This document shows positions 8,983 through 17,886 of a stretch of 64,000 nucleotides of DNA, piece after piece. The stretch is from assembly GCF_014652795.1 (NCBI RefSeq), contig NZ_BMZM01000001.1:1142174-1206173 (forward strand), written 5' to 3'. The notes under the pieces are model-generated. The model saw only the letters and a list, made by a program, of their open reading frames with translations. It was not told where the DNA came from and searched no databases. The position numbers and the translations under genes were made by a program. Origin of the DNA: Kushneria pakistanensis (GTDB lineage Bacteria; Pseudomonadota; Gammaproteobacteria; Pseudomonadales; Halomonadaceae). Position 1 is the first letter of the stretch. Every line of letters begins with the position of its first letter.

Positions 8983-10281
8983 ATGACGCAGGCACTACTG
9001 CTGACCACACCAGCCCGTAACCTGGTACGGCTGACCATTGCCCGTGGTATTACCTGGACCTGTTTTCTGGTCGTGATCCTCTTTGGCATCGAGGTCATGA
9101 ACTTCAAGCTCAGGATCGTGCCGATCATTGCCATTATCGTCGCCATGGGACTTTTCAACGTGGCGACCTGGTGGCGGCTGGGCCAGACACGCCAGGTCAC
9201 GGACATCGAATACCTGATTCACCTGCTCATCGATGTGGCTGGCCTGACCCTGATCTTTTATTACACCGGCGGGGCCACCAACCCGGCCATTACCTACTAT
9301 CTGATTCCCGTAGCCATGGCCGCCGCCACGCAGCCCTGGCGCCATGCCTGTGTTACTGCCGCCTCTGCACTTGTCGCCTACTCGATGCTCATGCTCTTTT
9401 TCGAGCCGGTGCCGGAACTTCGCCATACGATCGGCGACAGTCTTTTGACGCTCAACGTACTGGGCATGTGGCTCAACTTTGCCCTGTGTGCAGGGCTGAT
9501 TACCTTCGTGATCTTTCGCATGGCCGACACCCTTCGCCAGCGAGACCGGATGCTGTCCCGCACGCGTGAGGCAGCTCTGCGCAATGAGCAGATTCTCGCC
9601 GTGGCCAGCCAGGCCGCGGGTACGGCCCATGAGCTTGGCACGCCGCTTTCCACCATGATCATGCTGATCGACGAGATGAAAGCCGAGCCTGTCACCGATA
9701 CCCAGCGCGCCGATCTTGATCTGCTGCGCAGCCAGGTCGATACCTGCAAGCGTCATCTTCGCGAGCTGGTGGCCAGTGCCGAGCGCCGCCAGAGCGACCC
9801 GCCAGCGCGTGTCAACGCCGCCAGCTGGCTTGAAGCGCTGATTCAGCGCTGGCTGGTCATGCGGCCTGATGTTACCCATCAGCTGCATATCGACCATCGC
9901 GCGATCACATTGATGGCAGATCCAACGCTGGATCAGGCCATCATGAACCTGCTCAACAATGCCGCTGATGCCAACCCGCACAATATCGCCATTACGCTTG
10001 GTGAAAGCTCACTCAAGGAAAACAGGCGCCAGGTCGTCATCTCGATTGTCGATCATGGGCCGGGGATTTCGATGGAGATTGCCAGCCGCATGGGAGAAAG
10101 CTTTATCTCCGGGCGATCCAGAGGGCTGGGGATCGGCCTTTTTCTGACTCATTCGACGCTGGACCGCTTCGGCGGCAGCGTCAGTCTTTACAATCAGACT
10201 GAAGGGGGCACGCTGACCGAAGTCAGGCTGCCACACCCGGACACCGACCCGGCATCGCCCTCTTCACGCTTACGGGAATGA
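8983..10281 (+). CDS. regB: RegB/PrrB-family redox sensor histidine kinase
   Basis: A 432-residue membrane kinase. About six hydrophobic segments fill residues 20-180, and the quinone/redox-box region reads TGGATNPAIT where RegB has GGxxNPF, so the phenylalanine is replaced by alanine. The H-box AGTAHELGTPLSTM (His216) is the RegB type rather than the common HE[FL]RTPL. Cys255 in VDTCKRHLREL falls at the position of the redox-active RegB cysteine. ATPase boxes follow: NLLNNAADAN (N), DHGPGIS (G1) and GLGIGLFL (G2). RegB homologues adjust respiration, carbon and nitrogen metabolism to redox state. The partner regulator follows after 6 bp. Confidence 0.88.
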   Translation: MTQALLLTTPARNLVRLTIARGITWTCFLVVILFGIEVMNFKLRIVPIIAIIVAMGLFNVATWWRLGQTRQVTDIEYLIHLLIDVAGLTLIFYYTGGATNPAITYYLIPVAMAAATQPWRHACVTAASALVAYSMLMLFFEPVPELRHTIGDSLLTLNVLGMWLNFALCAGLITFVIFRMADTLRQRDRMLSRTREAALRNEQILAVASQAAGTAHELGTPLSTMIMLIDEMKAEPVTDTQRADLDLLRSQVDTCKRHLRELVASAERRQSDPPARVNAASWLEALIQRWLVMRPDVTHQLHIDHRAITLMADPTLDQAIMNLLNNAADANPHNIAITLGESSLKENRRQVVISIVDHGPGISMEIASRMGESFISGRSRGLGIGLFLTHSTLDRFGGSVSLYNQTEGGTLTEVRLPHPDTDPASPSSRLRE

Positions 10282-10287
10282 CACCTC

Positions 10288-10824
10288 ATGCACGAAAAGG
10301 CTTCCTTTCTGGTCGTTGACGACGACCCCGTATTTCGCCAGATCATGGAGCGCGCCCTGACGCGCCATGAATTTGATGTCATGGTCGCGGCGACCGTCGA
10401 AGAAGCGCGGCAGCTGGCGCAGCGGCGCCCGCCGGAATACGCCACGCTGGATCTAAAGCTTGAAGAGAGCTCGGGTCTGCAGTTTCTGCCTACGCTACTC
10501 TCGATCAGCCCCGCCTGCCGAGTCGTGATACTCACCGGCTATTCCAGCATCACGACCGCGGTCGAGGCGATCAAGCTGGGCGCCGTGAACTATCTCTGCA
10601 AGCCGGTCGAGGTGAGCGAGGTGCTGCAGGCACTGGATGCCCAGGAAGGCAACCCGGATGCCGAGATTGCCGAGAATCCGCCCTCCGTCAACCGACTGAC
10701 CTGGGAGCATATCCAGCGCGTTCTGCAGGATAACGATGGCAATATTTCGGCGACCGCCCGCAGTCTGGGCATGCACCGACGCACCCTGCAGCGCAAACTG
10801 CAAAAACGACCGGTCAAGCGCTGA
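10288..10824 (+). CDS. regA: RegA/PrrA-family response regulator
   Basis: A 178-residue two-component regulator: receiver domain with the acidic pocket VVDDDPVF (residues 9-16), phospho-acceptor Asp55 in ATLDLKLEESSG, TGYSS (switch threonine) and KPVE (lysine), then a Fis-type helix-turn-helix at the C-terminus (GNISATARSLGMHRRTLQRKL). This is the RegA/PrrA/ActR layout; the HTH of that family is strikingly conserved and the match here is close. It is co-transcribed with the sensor (6-bp gap). Targets cannot be named from this sequence. Confidence 0.9.
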   Translation: MHEKASFLVVDDDPVFRQIMERALTRHEFDVMVAATVEEARQLAQRRPPEYATLDLKLEESSGLQFLPTLLSISPACRVVILTGYSSITTAVEAIKLGAVNYLCKPVEVSEVLQALDAQEGNPDAEIAENPPSVNRLTWEHIQRVLQDNDGNISATARSLGMHRRTLQRKLQKRPVKR

Positions 10825-10877
10825 CCCCCGATACGCCAGCAACCCATCTTTCAAGACGATACCTGACAGGAGTTTGC

Positions 10878-11693
10878 ATGACGCTCGAAGAACGCCTTGA
10901 AGAGGCTACCCGCATCGCCCACGAAGCAGGACGTCGTATCAAGGCGGCACGCGAGGGAGGCAGCCTTCAACGCAACATCAAGCATGGCAATGAACTGGTC
11001 ACCGACATCGATGTTGCCGTCGACCGCTATATCAGTGAGCAGCTGGACTCGCTGTTTCCGGGCGAGGCACGCCTGACCGAGGAGCTTTCACCGGATCGCC
11101 ACGATCTCGGCGATGAAAAGCCCCTGTGGGTCGTGGACCCCATCGACGGCACCGTCAACTTTGCCCATGGCCATCACCATGTCGCGGTTTCCATCGCATG
11201 GGTCGACCGGGGACGTGTTCAGGTGGGCGTCGTCCACGCGCCCTTTCTGGAGGAGACCTTCACTTCGATTCGCGGCCGGGGAGCATGGTGCAACGATGAG
11301 CCGATCTCGGTCAGTGGCACACGCGAGCTTGATTCATCCCTGATTGGTACCGGCTTTCCGTATGATCGTGATGCCCGTTTTCCGCTGCTCAGACGCCTGC
11401 ACGCCGTGCTGGAAAACTGCCGCGACATTCGCCGCAACGGTGCTGCCGCACTCGATCTGTGCGCCGTAGCCTGTGGTCGACTGGATGGCTACTATGAAAG
11501 CAGCTCCCCCTGGGACTTTGCAGCGGGGCTTTTGATCGCCCGGGAAGCCGGCGCCCGTACCGGTCATGTCTATGAATGTCCGGAAGGCATTTCTGCCGAG
11601 CTTTATGGTGAAAACCTGCTGGTGTGTACGCCGGAGATCTACTCACCCCTGAAAGCGCTGATCAAAAAGGCCGATAGCGGGCAGTACCGCTGA
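10878..11693 (+). CDS. inositol-monophosphatase-family protein (SuhB-like)
   Basis: A 271-residue Mg2+-dependent, Li+-sensitive phosphatase family member. The metal-binding motifs are complete: LTEEL, WVVDPIDGTVNFAHG and WDFAAGLLIAREAG, with GNELVTDIDVAVDRYI near the N-terminus. Possible substrates in the family include inositol-1-phosphate, 3'-phosphoadenosine 5'-phosphate and fructose-1,6-bisphosphate, so the exact activity is open; E. coli SuhB also acts in rRNA antitermination. A ribosome site (CAGGAG) lies 8 nt upstream. It follows regA on the same strand by about 50 bp. Confidence 0.88.
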   Translation: MTLEERLEEATRIAHEAGRRIKAAREGGSLQRNIKHGNELVTDIDVAVDRYISEQLDSLFPGEARLTEELSPDRHDLGDEKPLWVVDPIDGTVNFAHGHHHVAVSIAWVDRGRVQVGVVHAPFLEETFTSIRGRGAWCNDEPISVSGTRELDSSLIGTGFPYDRDARFPLLRRLHAVLENCRDIRRNGAAALDLCAVACGRLDGYYESSSPWDFAAGLLIAREAGARTGHVYECPEGISAELYGENLLVCTPEIYSPLKALIKKADSGQYR

Positions 11694-11720
11694 TCTTCCG
11701 TCATCGGCAGCACTGATAGA

Positions 11721-11750
11721 CCGGGTAAAGGTCATGATGTCTTTGCCCGG
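11721..11750 (+). terminator. hairpin after the inositol-phosphatase gene
   Basis: A 10-bp stem (CCGGGTAAAG/CTTTGCCCGG, one T-G pair) with a 10-base loop lies 28 bp after the stop codon. There is no T-tract, so it may be an attenuating or mRNA-stabilising hairpin rather than a true terminator. Confidence 0.4.
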
Positions 11751-11788
11751 CCCGCTACGCTGGTCTGCACTGCCTGGAACCTACTGCC

Positions 11789-13597
11789 ATGCACTTTCTG
11801 CTTGAAGCCACCGTCATACTGGGGGCTGCCGTACTGGCGGTGCCGCTGTTTGCACGGTTCGGGCTGGGATCGATACTGGGTTATCTGTGTGCCGGTCTGA
11901 TTCTGGGCCCTTCAATCAGCGGCTTTATTGCCGACCCGGAATCCGTGCTGCACTTTTCCGAAATTGGCGTGGTCATGCTGCTGTTCGTGATCGGGCTGGA
12001 GCTGGAGCCTGCCCGGCTCTGGCGCCTGCGCGGACGCCTTTTCGGCCTTGGCAGCCTGCAGCTTTTTCTCACCGGCCTTTTACTCACACCGCTTGGGTTC
12101 ATGCTGGGACTGGGACAGGCTGCCTCCATCCTGCTCGGCCTGACGCTGGCGTTGTCCTCCACGGCCTTTGCCCTGCAGCTTCTTACCGACCATCAGCATC
12201 TTGCCAGTCCCCATGGCCAGACAGCCTTCGCCATCCTGCTGTTTCAGGACCTGGCCGTTATCCCCCTGCTGGCACTGCTGCCCGTGTTTGCCGGTAATTC
12301 GGATGTCGAAAACAACAATCTATGGCTGACGATCGGCACAACCACCGCCATCGTGGCCGCTACGCTGCTGGTGGGTCGCTTTATTTTTCCGCGGGTGCTG
12401 CGTCTCGTCGCTCGCAGCGAAGTTCATGAAGTCTTTACGGCCGCGGCCCTGTTGATGGTGCTGGGGACAGCCTGGGTCATGGAGGAAGCCGGCCTTTCCA
12501 TGGCGCTGGGCGCCTTTCTGGCCGGCGTATTGCTGGCAGATACACCCTATCGCCACGAGCTTGAAGCCAATATTGAACCCTTCAAGGGCATTCTGCTCGG
12601 TCTGTTCTTCATCTCGGTCGGCATGTCGGTCGACCTGGTGCTGGTCATGCACAATCTGCTGACCGTGCTGGGCATCACTGTCGCCATTCTGGTCGTCAAG
12701 ATACTGGTGCTGTGTGTAATAGGTCTGATTGCCCGTCTGCCTCGCCAGAACATTCCGCGCCTGGCTGCGGTGATCGCCCAGGGCGGCGAGTTCGATTTCG
12801 TGTTGTTAACCACGGCCGTGGCTGCCGGTGTCTTTGAACAGCGTATTGCCAGTCTGTGTATCGCGGCCGTGACGATTTCGATGGCCTGTACGCCCTTTCT
12901 TTACACACTGGGAAGTCGTCTCGGCAATCGCCTGAAACCTGCAAGAAGCTGGGACAACCAGTTCCCCGATGATGACCCACCGGTGATCATTGCAGGCCTT
13001 GGGCGCTTTGGTCAGATGGTGGCACGCGTTCTCAAGATGCAGAACGTGCGCTTTACGGCGCTGGATCCCAACATTCGCCAGGTGGAATTCATCCGCCAGT
13101 TCGGCTCACGCATCTATTACGCCGATGCTACCCGGCTGGAACTTCTTCGCTCGGCGGGGCTTGATCGTGCCCGCATGCTGATCATCTGTGTGGATGACGA
13201 GCAGGCAGCACTGACCATTGCGCGTCTGGCGCGAGAAAATTATCCCGACCTGAGTATCCATGCCCGTGCCCGTAACCGCCATCATGCCTGGCGCCTGCAG
13301 GAGATGGGCGTGGAAGTCGTCGTACGGGAAACCTTTGCGGCCAGCCTTGAGCTGTCTCAGGAGGTGCTGGTCGGACTGGGCTATCCCAGCGCCAGCGCCA
13401 GTCAGGCGGTCAGGACCTTTCGCGATTTTGATATGCGTCTGTTTGAAGAGTCCTACCAGTATCGCAACGACAACGCCCAGCTGCTCGAAAGCGACCGGGC
13501 CGCCATGGAAGAGTTCTACAAGCTCTTTCAAAGCGAGGAAAGGCCCCAGCGGGATACCCCACGGCAGAAGCATCACGAGGAAGATGGCCCCGACTAG
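11789..13597 (+). CDS. Kef-type monovalent cation:proton antiporter (CPA2) with RCK domain
   Basis: A 602-residue inner-membrane antiporter. About 12 hydrophobic segments occupy residues 1-385, including GLGSILGYLCAGLILGP and the CPA2 pattern LGAFLAGVLLAD; AQGGEFDFVLL resembles the KefB/KefC ion-path motif. A cytosolic RCK/TrkA-N domain follows, with the nucleotide-binding glycine pattern VIIAGLGRFGQMVARVL. Family members move K+ (or Na+) against protons and are gated by glutathione adducts or NAD(H). KefB or KefC cannot be assigned, and no KefF/KefG-like ancillary gene is adjacent. In a halophile a role in cation balance is plausible. Confidence 0.9.
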   Translation: MHFLLEATVILGAAVLAVPLFARFGLGSILGYLCAGLILGPSISGFIADPESVLHFSEIGVVMLLFVIGLELEPARLWRLRGRLFGLGSLQLFLTGLLLTPLGFMLGLGQAASILLGLTLALSSTAFALQLLTDHQHLASPHGQTAFAILLFQDLAVIPLLALLPVFAGNSDVENNNLWLTIGTTTAIVAATLLVGRFIFPRVLRLVARSEVHEVFTAAALLMVLGTAWVMEEAGLSMALGAFLAGVLLADTPYRHELEANIEPFKGILLGLFFISVGMSVDLVLVMHNLLTVLGITVAILVVKILVLCVIGLIARLPRQNIPRLAAVIAQGGEFDFVLLTTAVAAGVFEQRIASLCIAAVTISMACTPFLYTLGSRLGNRLKPARSWDNQFPDDDPPVIIAGLGRFGQMVARVLKMQNVRFTALDPNIRQVEFIRQFGSRIYYADATRLELLRSAGLDRARMLIICVDDEQAALTIARLARENYPDLSIHARARNRHHAWRLQEMGVEVVVRETFAASLELSQEVLVGLGYPSASASQAVRTFRDFDMRLFEESYQYRNDNAQLLESDRAAMEEFYKLFQSEERPQRDTPRQKHHEEDGPD

Positions 13598-13681
13598 GAC
13601 ACCGTTGCCTGACCCGATGACAGCCCATGGCGCTGCTACGCTGGGAAGACCTTTTCCATGTCGACACAGGAGCGAAGCGCC

Positions 13682-14524
13682 ATGACACCATCCACGCCCC
13701 AGGAAACGCTCGAGATACTGGGCATCAGTGCCACAACATCTCCCGAACCACTCAGCGGTGGGGATATCGGTCAGGTCTGGCGCGTGACAACGCCGCAGGG
13801 GGATGTGCTGGTCAAGCATGCCAACCCGGCAGGGCTCGAGGCAGAAGCAGACGGCCTGAAAGCCCTGCTTGCGGCAGACACCGGCCTGATCATTCCGGAG
13901 ATTGTGGGCGCGCTGCCGGGCGCGCTGGTCATGAGCTATCTGCCGCCCGCCCGGCCCGACCAAAAGGCACATGAGGCCTTCGGCCGCGGGCTTCGCGCCC
14001 TGCATGCCCATACCAGCACCGAGCACGGCTGGCATCGCGACAATTTCGCCGGTACCACACCACAGATCAACACCGGTCATGACGACGGGCGCGTTTTTCA
14101 GCGCGAGTGCCGTCTGCTGCCGCTGGCTGAACGATGCCTGCGGAAAAGGCGCATGGATCACACACTGTTCGATCAGCTCTCAAACGTTGCCAATGCGCTG
14201 GAGAGCTGGCTGCCAGACGCACCGGCAAGTCTGGTCCATGGTGATCTGTGGTCCGGCAATGTGCACTTCAGCACGCAGGGTCCTGCCCTGATAGACCCGG
14301 CCGTCTACCGCCACTACCCCGAAGCGGATCTCGCCCTGCTGGAGCTTTTCGGCAGCCCCGCAGATGCCTTTTACGAGGCCTATTGGGATGGCGACACTCC
14401 CGATGACTGGCCGCGCCGACGCGCCCTTTTTCAGCTCTACCCGCTGCTGAATCATCTCTATATGTTTGGCGGCAGTTACGCTCAGGGCGTGCGCTCGGCC
14501 ATGGCACAGCTGCCCGGGGCCTGA
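13682..14524 (+). CDS. fructosamine kinase family protein
   Basis: A 280-residue aminoglycoside-phosphotransferase-like kinase of the FN3K/YniA family. N-terminal SGGDIGQVWRVTTPQGDVLVKH is the ATP loop with its lysine. The catalytic loop SLVHGDLWSGNVHF and the metal-binding ALIDPAVYRHYPEADLALLELF are diagnostic. Family members phosphorylate ketosamines on glycated proteins or free sugars, allowing deglycation. AGGAG spaced 9 nt before the ATG at 13682 favours this start over the in-frame ATG 8 codons upstream (13658). It may be transcribed with the antiporter gene, 85 bp upstream. Confidence 0.92.
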   Translation: MTPSTPQETLEILGISATTSPEPLSGGDIGQVWRVTTPQGDVLVKHANPAGLEAEADGLKALLAADTGLIIPEIVGALPGALVMSYLPPARPDQKAHEAFGRGLRALHAHTSTEHGWHRDNFAGTTPQINTGHDDGRVFQRECRLLPLAERCLRKRRMDHTLFDQLSNVANALESWLPDAPASLVHGDLWSGNVHFSTQGPALIDPAVYRHYPEADLALLELFGSPADAFYEAYWDGDTPDDWPRRRALFQLYPLLNHLYMFGGSYAQGVRSAMAQLPGA

Positions 14525-14939
14525 ACGTTACCACCCTGGCAATGACATCCACTCATTGGGGCAAACTCAAGCTCGAGTGAGTGGGATGCAGGAAGCGATA
14601 CGGTATCAAAAAACGTCTTCAATCCTTCGAACCACAAACTGTACGCCAGGCGAGGCGCCGCCATTCCAACGGGCGCTGCTGTAGAAGTGCCTTTAGCGGT
14701 CGCCTGAGCACCGTTTCATGATCAAGATGTGCCAATTCATAAAACATATCGAGATAACGGTATAAATTAAAAATCACAAGCCTGTTGTTACTCGTACCGC
14801 ACCATCGGGGTTGGTGCTGCTGCAATTTCACCGGCAGACGGCCATGGCAGTGGCCAAGCCCGGCCTGCGTCATCCTTGTACTGGGCCCAACGCAGTCGAT
14901 CCATTAGGATACGGGCACTGCAACAAGGATCAGGACACC
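14525..14939. other. intergenic region before the envelope operon
   Basis: This 415-bp gap holds an AT-rich patch with TATAAAT near 14759, probably part of a promoter for the envelope operon. Open frames on the minus strand lack ribosome-binding sites and recognisable domains. No RNA gene was recognised. Confidence 0.4.
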
Positions 14940-15818
14940 ATGGCATGGCTCAAGGGCATCATTAGTATCGTGCTGCTGGTCGGCAATACGCTTTTCTGGG
15001 GCATTCCGCTGGTGGTATTAAGTCTGCTCAAGCTGGCGCTTCCCTTTCGCGCAGTGCAAAGACAGCTACTCAAGGGACTCAACCGGATCGCCAGCCTCTG
15101 GATTGCAACCAATAATCTCTGGATACGCCACTGGCTCAAGCCGGATTGGCATATCTCGCTCCCACAGACGCTTTCCAGGGATCGTCACTGGCTCGTGATC
15201 GCCAATCATCGCAGCTGGACTGATGTCTTTGTCATGCTGTACGCCCTGCATGAGCACCTGCCCATGCCCCGTTTTTTCATCAAGCGTGAGCTCATCTGGG
15301 TGCCCATTCTCGGGCTGGCCTGGTGGGCGCTTGAATTCCCCATGATGCGTCGCTACTCCGCCAGCCAGCTTAAGCGTCGTCCACATCTGGCAAAACACGA
15401 TCTGCGTGCCACTCAAAAACTGCTGACCCATATCGACCGTACGCCTGTTACCATTTACAACTTTGCCGAAGGCACGCGTTTTACCCGGACCAAACATGAA
15501 CAGCAGCAAAGCCCCTATCAACATCTGCTCAAACCCCGCGCCGGCGGCTGCGCTCAGGTCATGACCATGATGGGCCATGAACTCTCCGGTATCATCGATA
15601 TCACCATTGACTACCAATACGGGCGGCCGCGCTTTAGGGATTTTCTGTGTGGACGAAGCGCCAGGATCTCCCTGATGGCAAGACGGCTGGACATTCCCGG
15701 CTGGATGCCTGGCGGGGATTACCTCAATGACACGCATCACAGGGAACGCTTTCAGGCATGGATCAACGCACTATGGCAGGAAAAGGATCAGCAGCTCTCA
15801 TGTACTACCGTTTCCTGA
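14940..15818 (+). CDS. 1-acyl-glycerol-3-phosphate acyltransferase-like protein (PlsC/YihG type)
   Basis: A 292-residue membrane-bound acyltransferase. An N-terminal hydrophobic segment (IISIVLLVGNTLFWGIPLVVL) precedes the LPLAT domain with NHRSWTDVF (the H-x4-D catalytic motif, about residues 88-96) and the acceptor motif NFAEGTRFT. The pattern resembles E. coli YihG and related accessory acyltransferases rather than the main PlsC. The start at 14940 follows AAGGATCAGGA. It is the first gene of a four-gene overlapping cluster; the next start lies 19 bp before this stop. Confidence 0.88.
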   Translation: MAWLKGIISIVLLVGNTLFWGIPLVVLSLLKLALPFRAVQRQLLKGLNRIASLWIATNNLWIRHWLKPDWHISLPQTLSRDRHWLVIANHRSWTDVFVMLYALHEHLPMPRFFIKRELIWVPILGLAWWALEFPMMRRYSASQLKRRPHLAKHDLRATQKLLTHIDRTPVTIYNFAEGTRFTRTKHEQQQSPYQHLLKPRAGGCAQVMTMMGHELSGIIDITIDYQYGRPRFRDFLCGRSARISLMARRLDIPGWMPGGDYLNDTHHRERFQAWINALWQEKDQQLSCTTVS

Positions 15819-16657
15819 TTCTTTTAGTGCTCCTTTTACTCGTCGGCTGCGCAGGTCGTAGCACCGGCGGTGGCGGTGAGGCGGGCTATGTCACCGTCCA
15901 GCGAGGGGATACCATGAGCGCCATTGCACGCAAGGCAGGCATTCCCCTGTTGCGTCTGCAACGCTTCAATCCGGGTGTCAGGGCCAACGACATGCGTATC
16001 GGACAGCAGTTGATGCTGCCCGGGCGTCAGGAGCGCGCCCCGGGTGATGGCCAGTATCGCTACGCCGTCAGAAGCGGCGATACGCTGGGACGTATCGCCA
16101 GCCACTTTGCCACCTCCAGCAGCCGTATCAGCGCTGCCAACCGCGGCATCGATCCCAACCGATTGCGTATCGGTCAGATGCTGACCGTCCCGGTCGGCAA
16201 TGCCTCAGCCGCCGCTGCCTCTCGCGCTACCGGTACTGCAGGCGCTCAATCCACGCCAGCGCCAGCAAGCGCGCTGCCAAAGGGAGCTGGCCCATGGGCA
16301 TGGCCCCTGCGTGGCGGCCAGGTGCAGCGCGAATTCGGCAAGGATGGTCGTGAAGCCCTGCAGCCCATGCTGATTTCCGCCGGCAGTGATCACACTGCCC
16401 GTGCCGTGGCATCCGGCACTGTGCGCTTTGCTGGCACCATGCGTCAGCTGGGCGGAGTCGTGATCATCCATCACGACAAGAACCTGCAAAGCGTGTATGC
16501 CCAGTGCGCGCAGATCAATGTCAGTAATGGCCAAGGCATCAGCACAGGCACCCCAGTTTGTGAAGTACGGCGTGACGCTGGTACCGGTCGTCATGATCTT
16601 CTCTTTGATACACGCAATGCCGGACGTCCCTTTAATCCCAGGCAGATTATGCGATGA
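15800..16657 (+). CDS. LysM / M23-like lipoprotein (NlpD-type, catalytically degenerate)
   Basis: A 285-residue envelope lipoprotein. Signal sequence and lipobox MYYRFLILLVLLLLVGC place it in a membrane, probably outer. Two LysM repeats bind peptidoglycan (VQRGDTMSAIARKAGI... about 32-76 and VRSGDTLGRIASHFATSS... about 90-135). After an Ala-rich linker comes an M23/LytM domain whose zinc ligands appear lost: SAGSDHTARAV stands where HxxxD is expected and VYAQCAQI replaces the HxH block. In E. coli, NlpD has a similarly degenerate LytM domain and activates the amidase AmiC; the same role is inferred here. The canonical nlpD-rpoS context is absent. The ATG at 15800 fits the signal peptide best. 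Confidence 0.85.
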   Translation: MYYRFLILLVLLLLVGCAGRSTGGGGEAGYVTVQRGDTMSAIARKAGIPLLRLQRFNPGVRANDMRIGQQLMLPGRQERAPGDGQYRYAVRSGDTLGRIASHFATSSSRISAANRGIDPNRLRIGQMLTVPVGNASAAAASRATGTAGAQSTPAPASALPKGAGPWAWPLRGGQVQREFGKDGREALQPMLISAGSDHTARAVASGTVRFAGTMRQLGGVVIIHHDKNLQSVYAQCAQINVSNGQGISTGTPVCEVRRDAGTGRHDLLFDTRNAGRPFNPRQIMR

Positions 16658-17886
16658 CACGCGACACAAGAACGTCACCTGATCGCCCCGTGACCGTCAT
16701 CAATGATGACCATACTGGCATCCAACACGATAGCGCCCGAGCATCTCTCAGGGTTGCCTTTGTCAGCGAAACCTGGGCGCCCGAGATCAATGGCGTCACG
16801 CACACGCTTGGCCACCTTTCGCGCCACCTCAAAACGTGCGGGGCGTCCCTGCAGCTGATTCGCCCTCGCCCTCGGGAGTCCCATCATGACGCGCTCATGA
16901 GCGAGGAGCTGCAGGTGGGCGCCATTCCCATTCCGGACTACGACGGGGTCAGCATGGGATTTCCGGCCTCACGCAGAATTGCCGGGCTGTGGAAGACGCA
17001 TCGCCCCGACGTGGTGTATATCGCCACCGAAGGGCCGCTTGGTCTTTCTGCCCTTAACCAGGCGCGCAAAATGGGTATTCCCGTGATCAGCGGCTTTCAT
17101 ACCAATTTTGACCAGTACAGCCGACACTACATCATGCTGAAAGTGCTCAGCCCGCTGGTAAGGCCCTTTCTTCGACGCTTTCATAACCGCTCGACCATGA
17201 CCCTGGTACCGACCAAAGCCCAGGCTGACAAACTCACCCAATATGGTTATGACAATGTTAAGGTGCTGAGTCGAGGGCTTGATTGTGAGCGTTTTTCGCC
17301 CCGCCAGCGTGACACTTCGCTGCGCGCCCAATGGGGCGCTGACGACGATACGCCTGTTGCCCTGCACGTCGGGCGCCTGGCGGCCGAGAAAAATGTGCTG
17401 CTGCTGATCGATACACTGGAGGCCATGCGCAAGCGTCAGCCGAATCTCAAGGCAGTGCTGGTGGGCGATGGGCCACAGCGCGCGCTGTTGGAAAAGCGCC
17501 TGCCCTGGGCACATTTCGCGGGCTTTCAACGCGATCAGGCGTTGGCCAGACATTATGCCAGCGCCGATATTTTCCTGTTTCCGTCACTATCGGAAACCTT
17601 TGGCAACGTTGTTACCGAGGCAATGGCCAGTGGACTTGCCGTTGCGGCCTTTGACTATGCCGCTGCAGGTGAGCTGATTTGTGAGGGTATACACGGTAAG
17701 CTTGCCGCCCCTGACAAACCGGCGCAGTTCATCGAGGCCGGTGTAGCACTTTGTGGCGACATGCCATCTGCCCGAAAGATGGGCCGTACTGCCTGTGAGC
17801 GGGTACACACACTGGGCTGGCCAAAGATTGGCGATGCCTTTATTGACTATCTGCTTCAGGCACAGGAGGTGAACGATGGCAGGTGA
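16654..17886 (+). CDS. GT4-family glycosyltransferase (alpha-mannosyltransferase-like)
   Basis: A 410-residue GT-B glycosyltransferase. RVAFVSETWAPEINGVTHTL after a ~28-residue polar leader is the N-terminal signature of the branch containing lipid/GDP-mannose-type mannosyltransferases and sulfoquinovosyl transferases. The donor-binding block contains HVGRLAAEKN, PSLSETFGNVVTEAMASGLAVAAFD (the E-x7-E motif). The donor sugar and acceptor cannot be read from sequence. The start overlaps the stop of the LysM gene by 4 bp (ATGA), and the end overlaps the PAP2 gene by 11 bp, so translation is probably coupled. Confidence 0.9.
   Translation: MTRDTRTSPDRPVTVINDDHTGIQHDSARASLRVAFVSETWAPEINGVTHTLGHLSRHLKTCGASLQLIRPRPRESHHDALMSEELQVGAIPIPDYDGVSMGFPASRRIAGLWKTHRPDVVYIATEGPLGLSALNQARKMGIPVISGFHTNFDQYSRHYIMLKVLSPLVRPFLRRFHNRSTMTLVPTKAQADKLTQYGYDNVKVLSRGLDCERFSPRQRDTSLRAQWGADDDTPVALHVGRLAAEKNVLLLIDTLEAMRKRQPNLKAVLVGDGPQRALLEKRLPWAHFAGFQRDQALARHYASADIFLFPSLSETFGNVVTEAMASGLAVAAFDYAAAGELICEGIHGKLAAPDKPAQFIEAGVALCGDMPSARKMGRTACERVHTLGWPKIGDAFIDYLLQAQEVNDGR

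Noticed and set aside
13106..14161. 351-codon open frame on the minus strand
   Set aside because: Antisense to the Kef-type antiporter and the fructosamine-kinase-family gene, both well supported.
14619..14873. 84-codon open frame on the minus strand in the gap before the envelope operon
   Set aside because: No ribosome site at any ATG and no recognised domain; low-complexity Leu/Arg tail.
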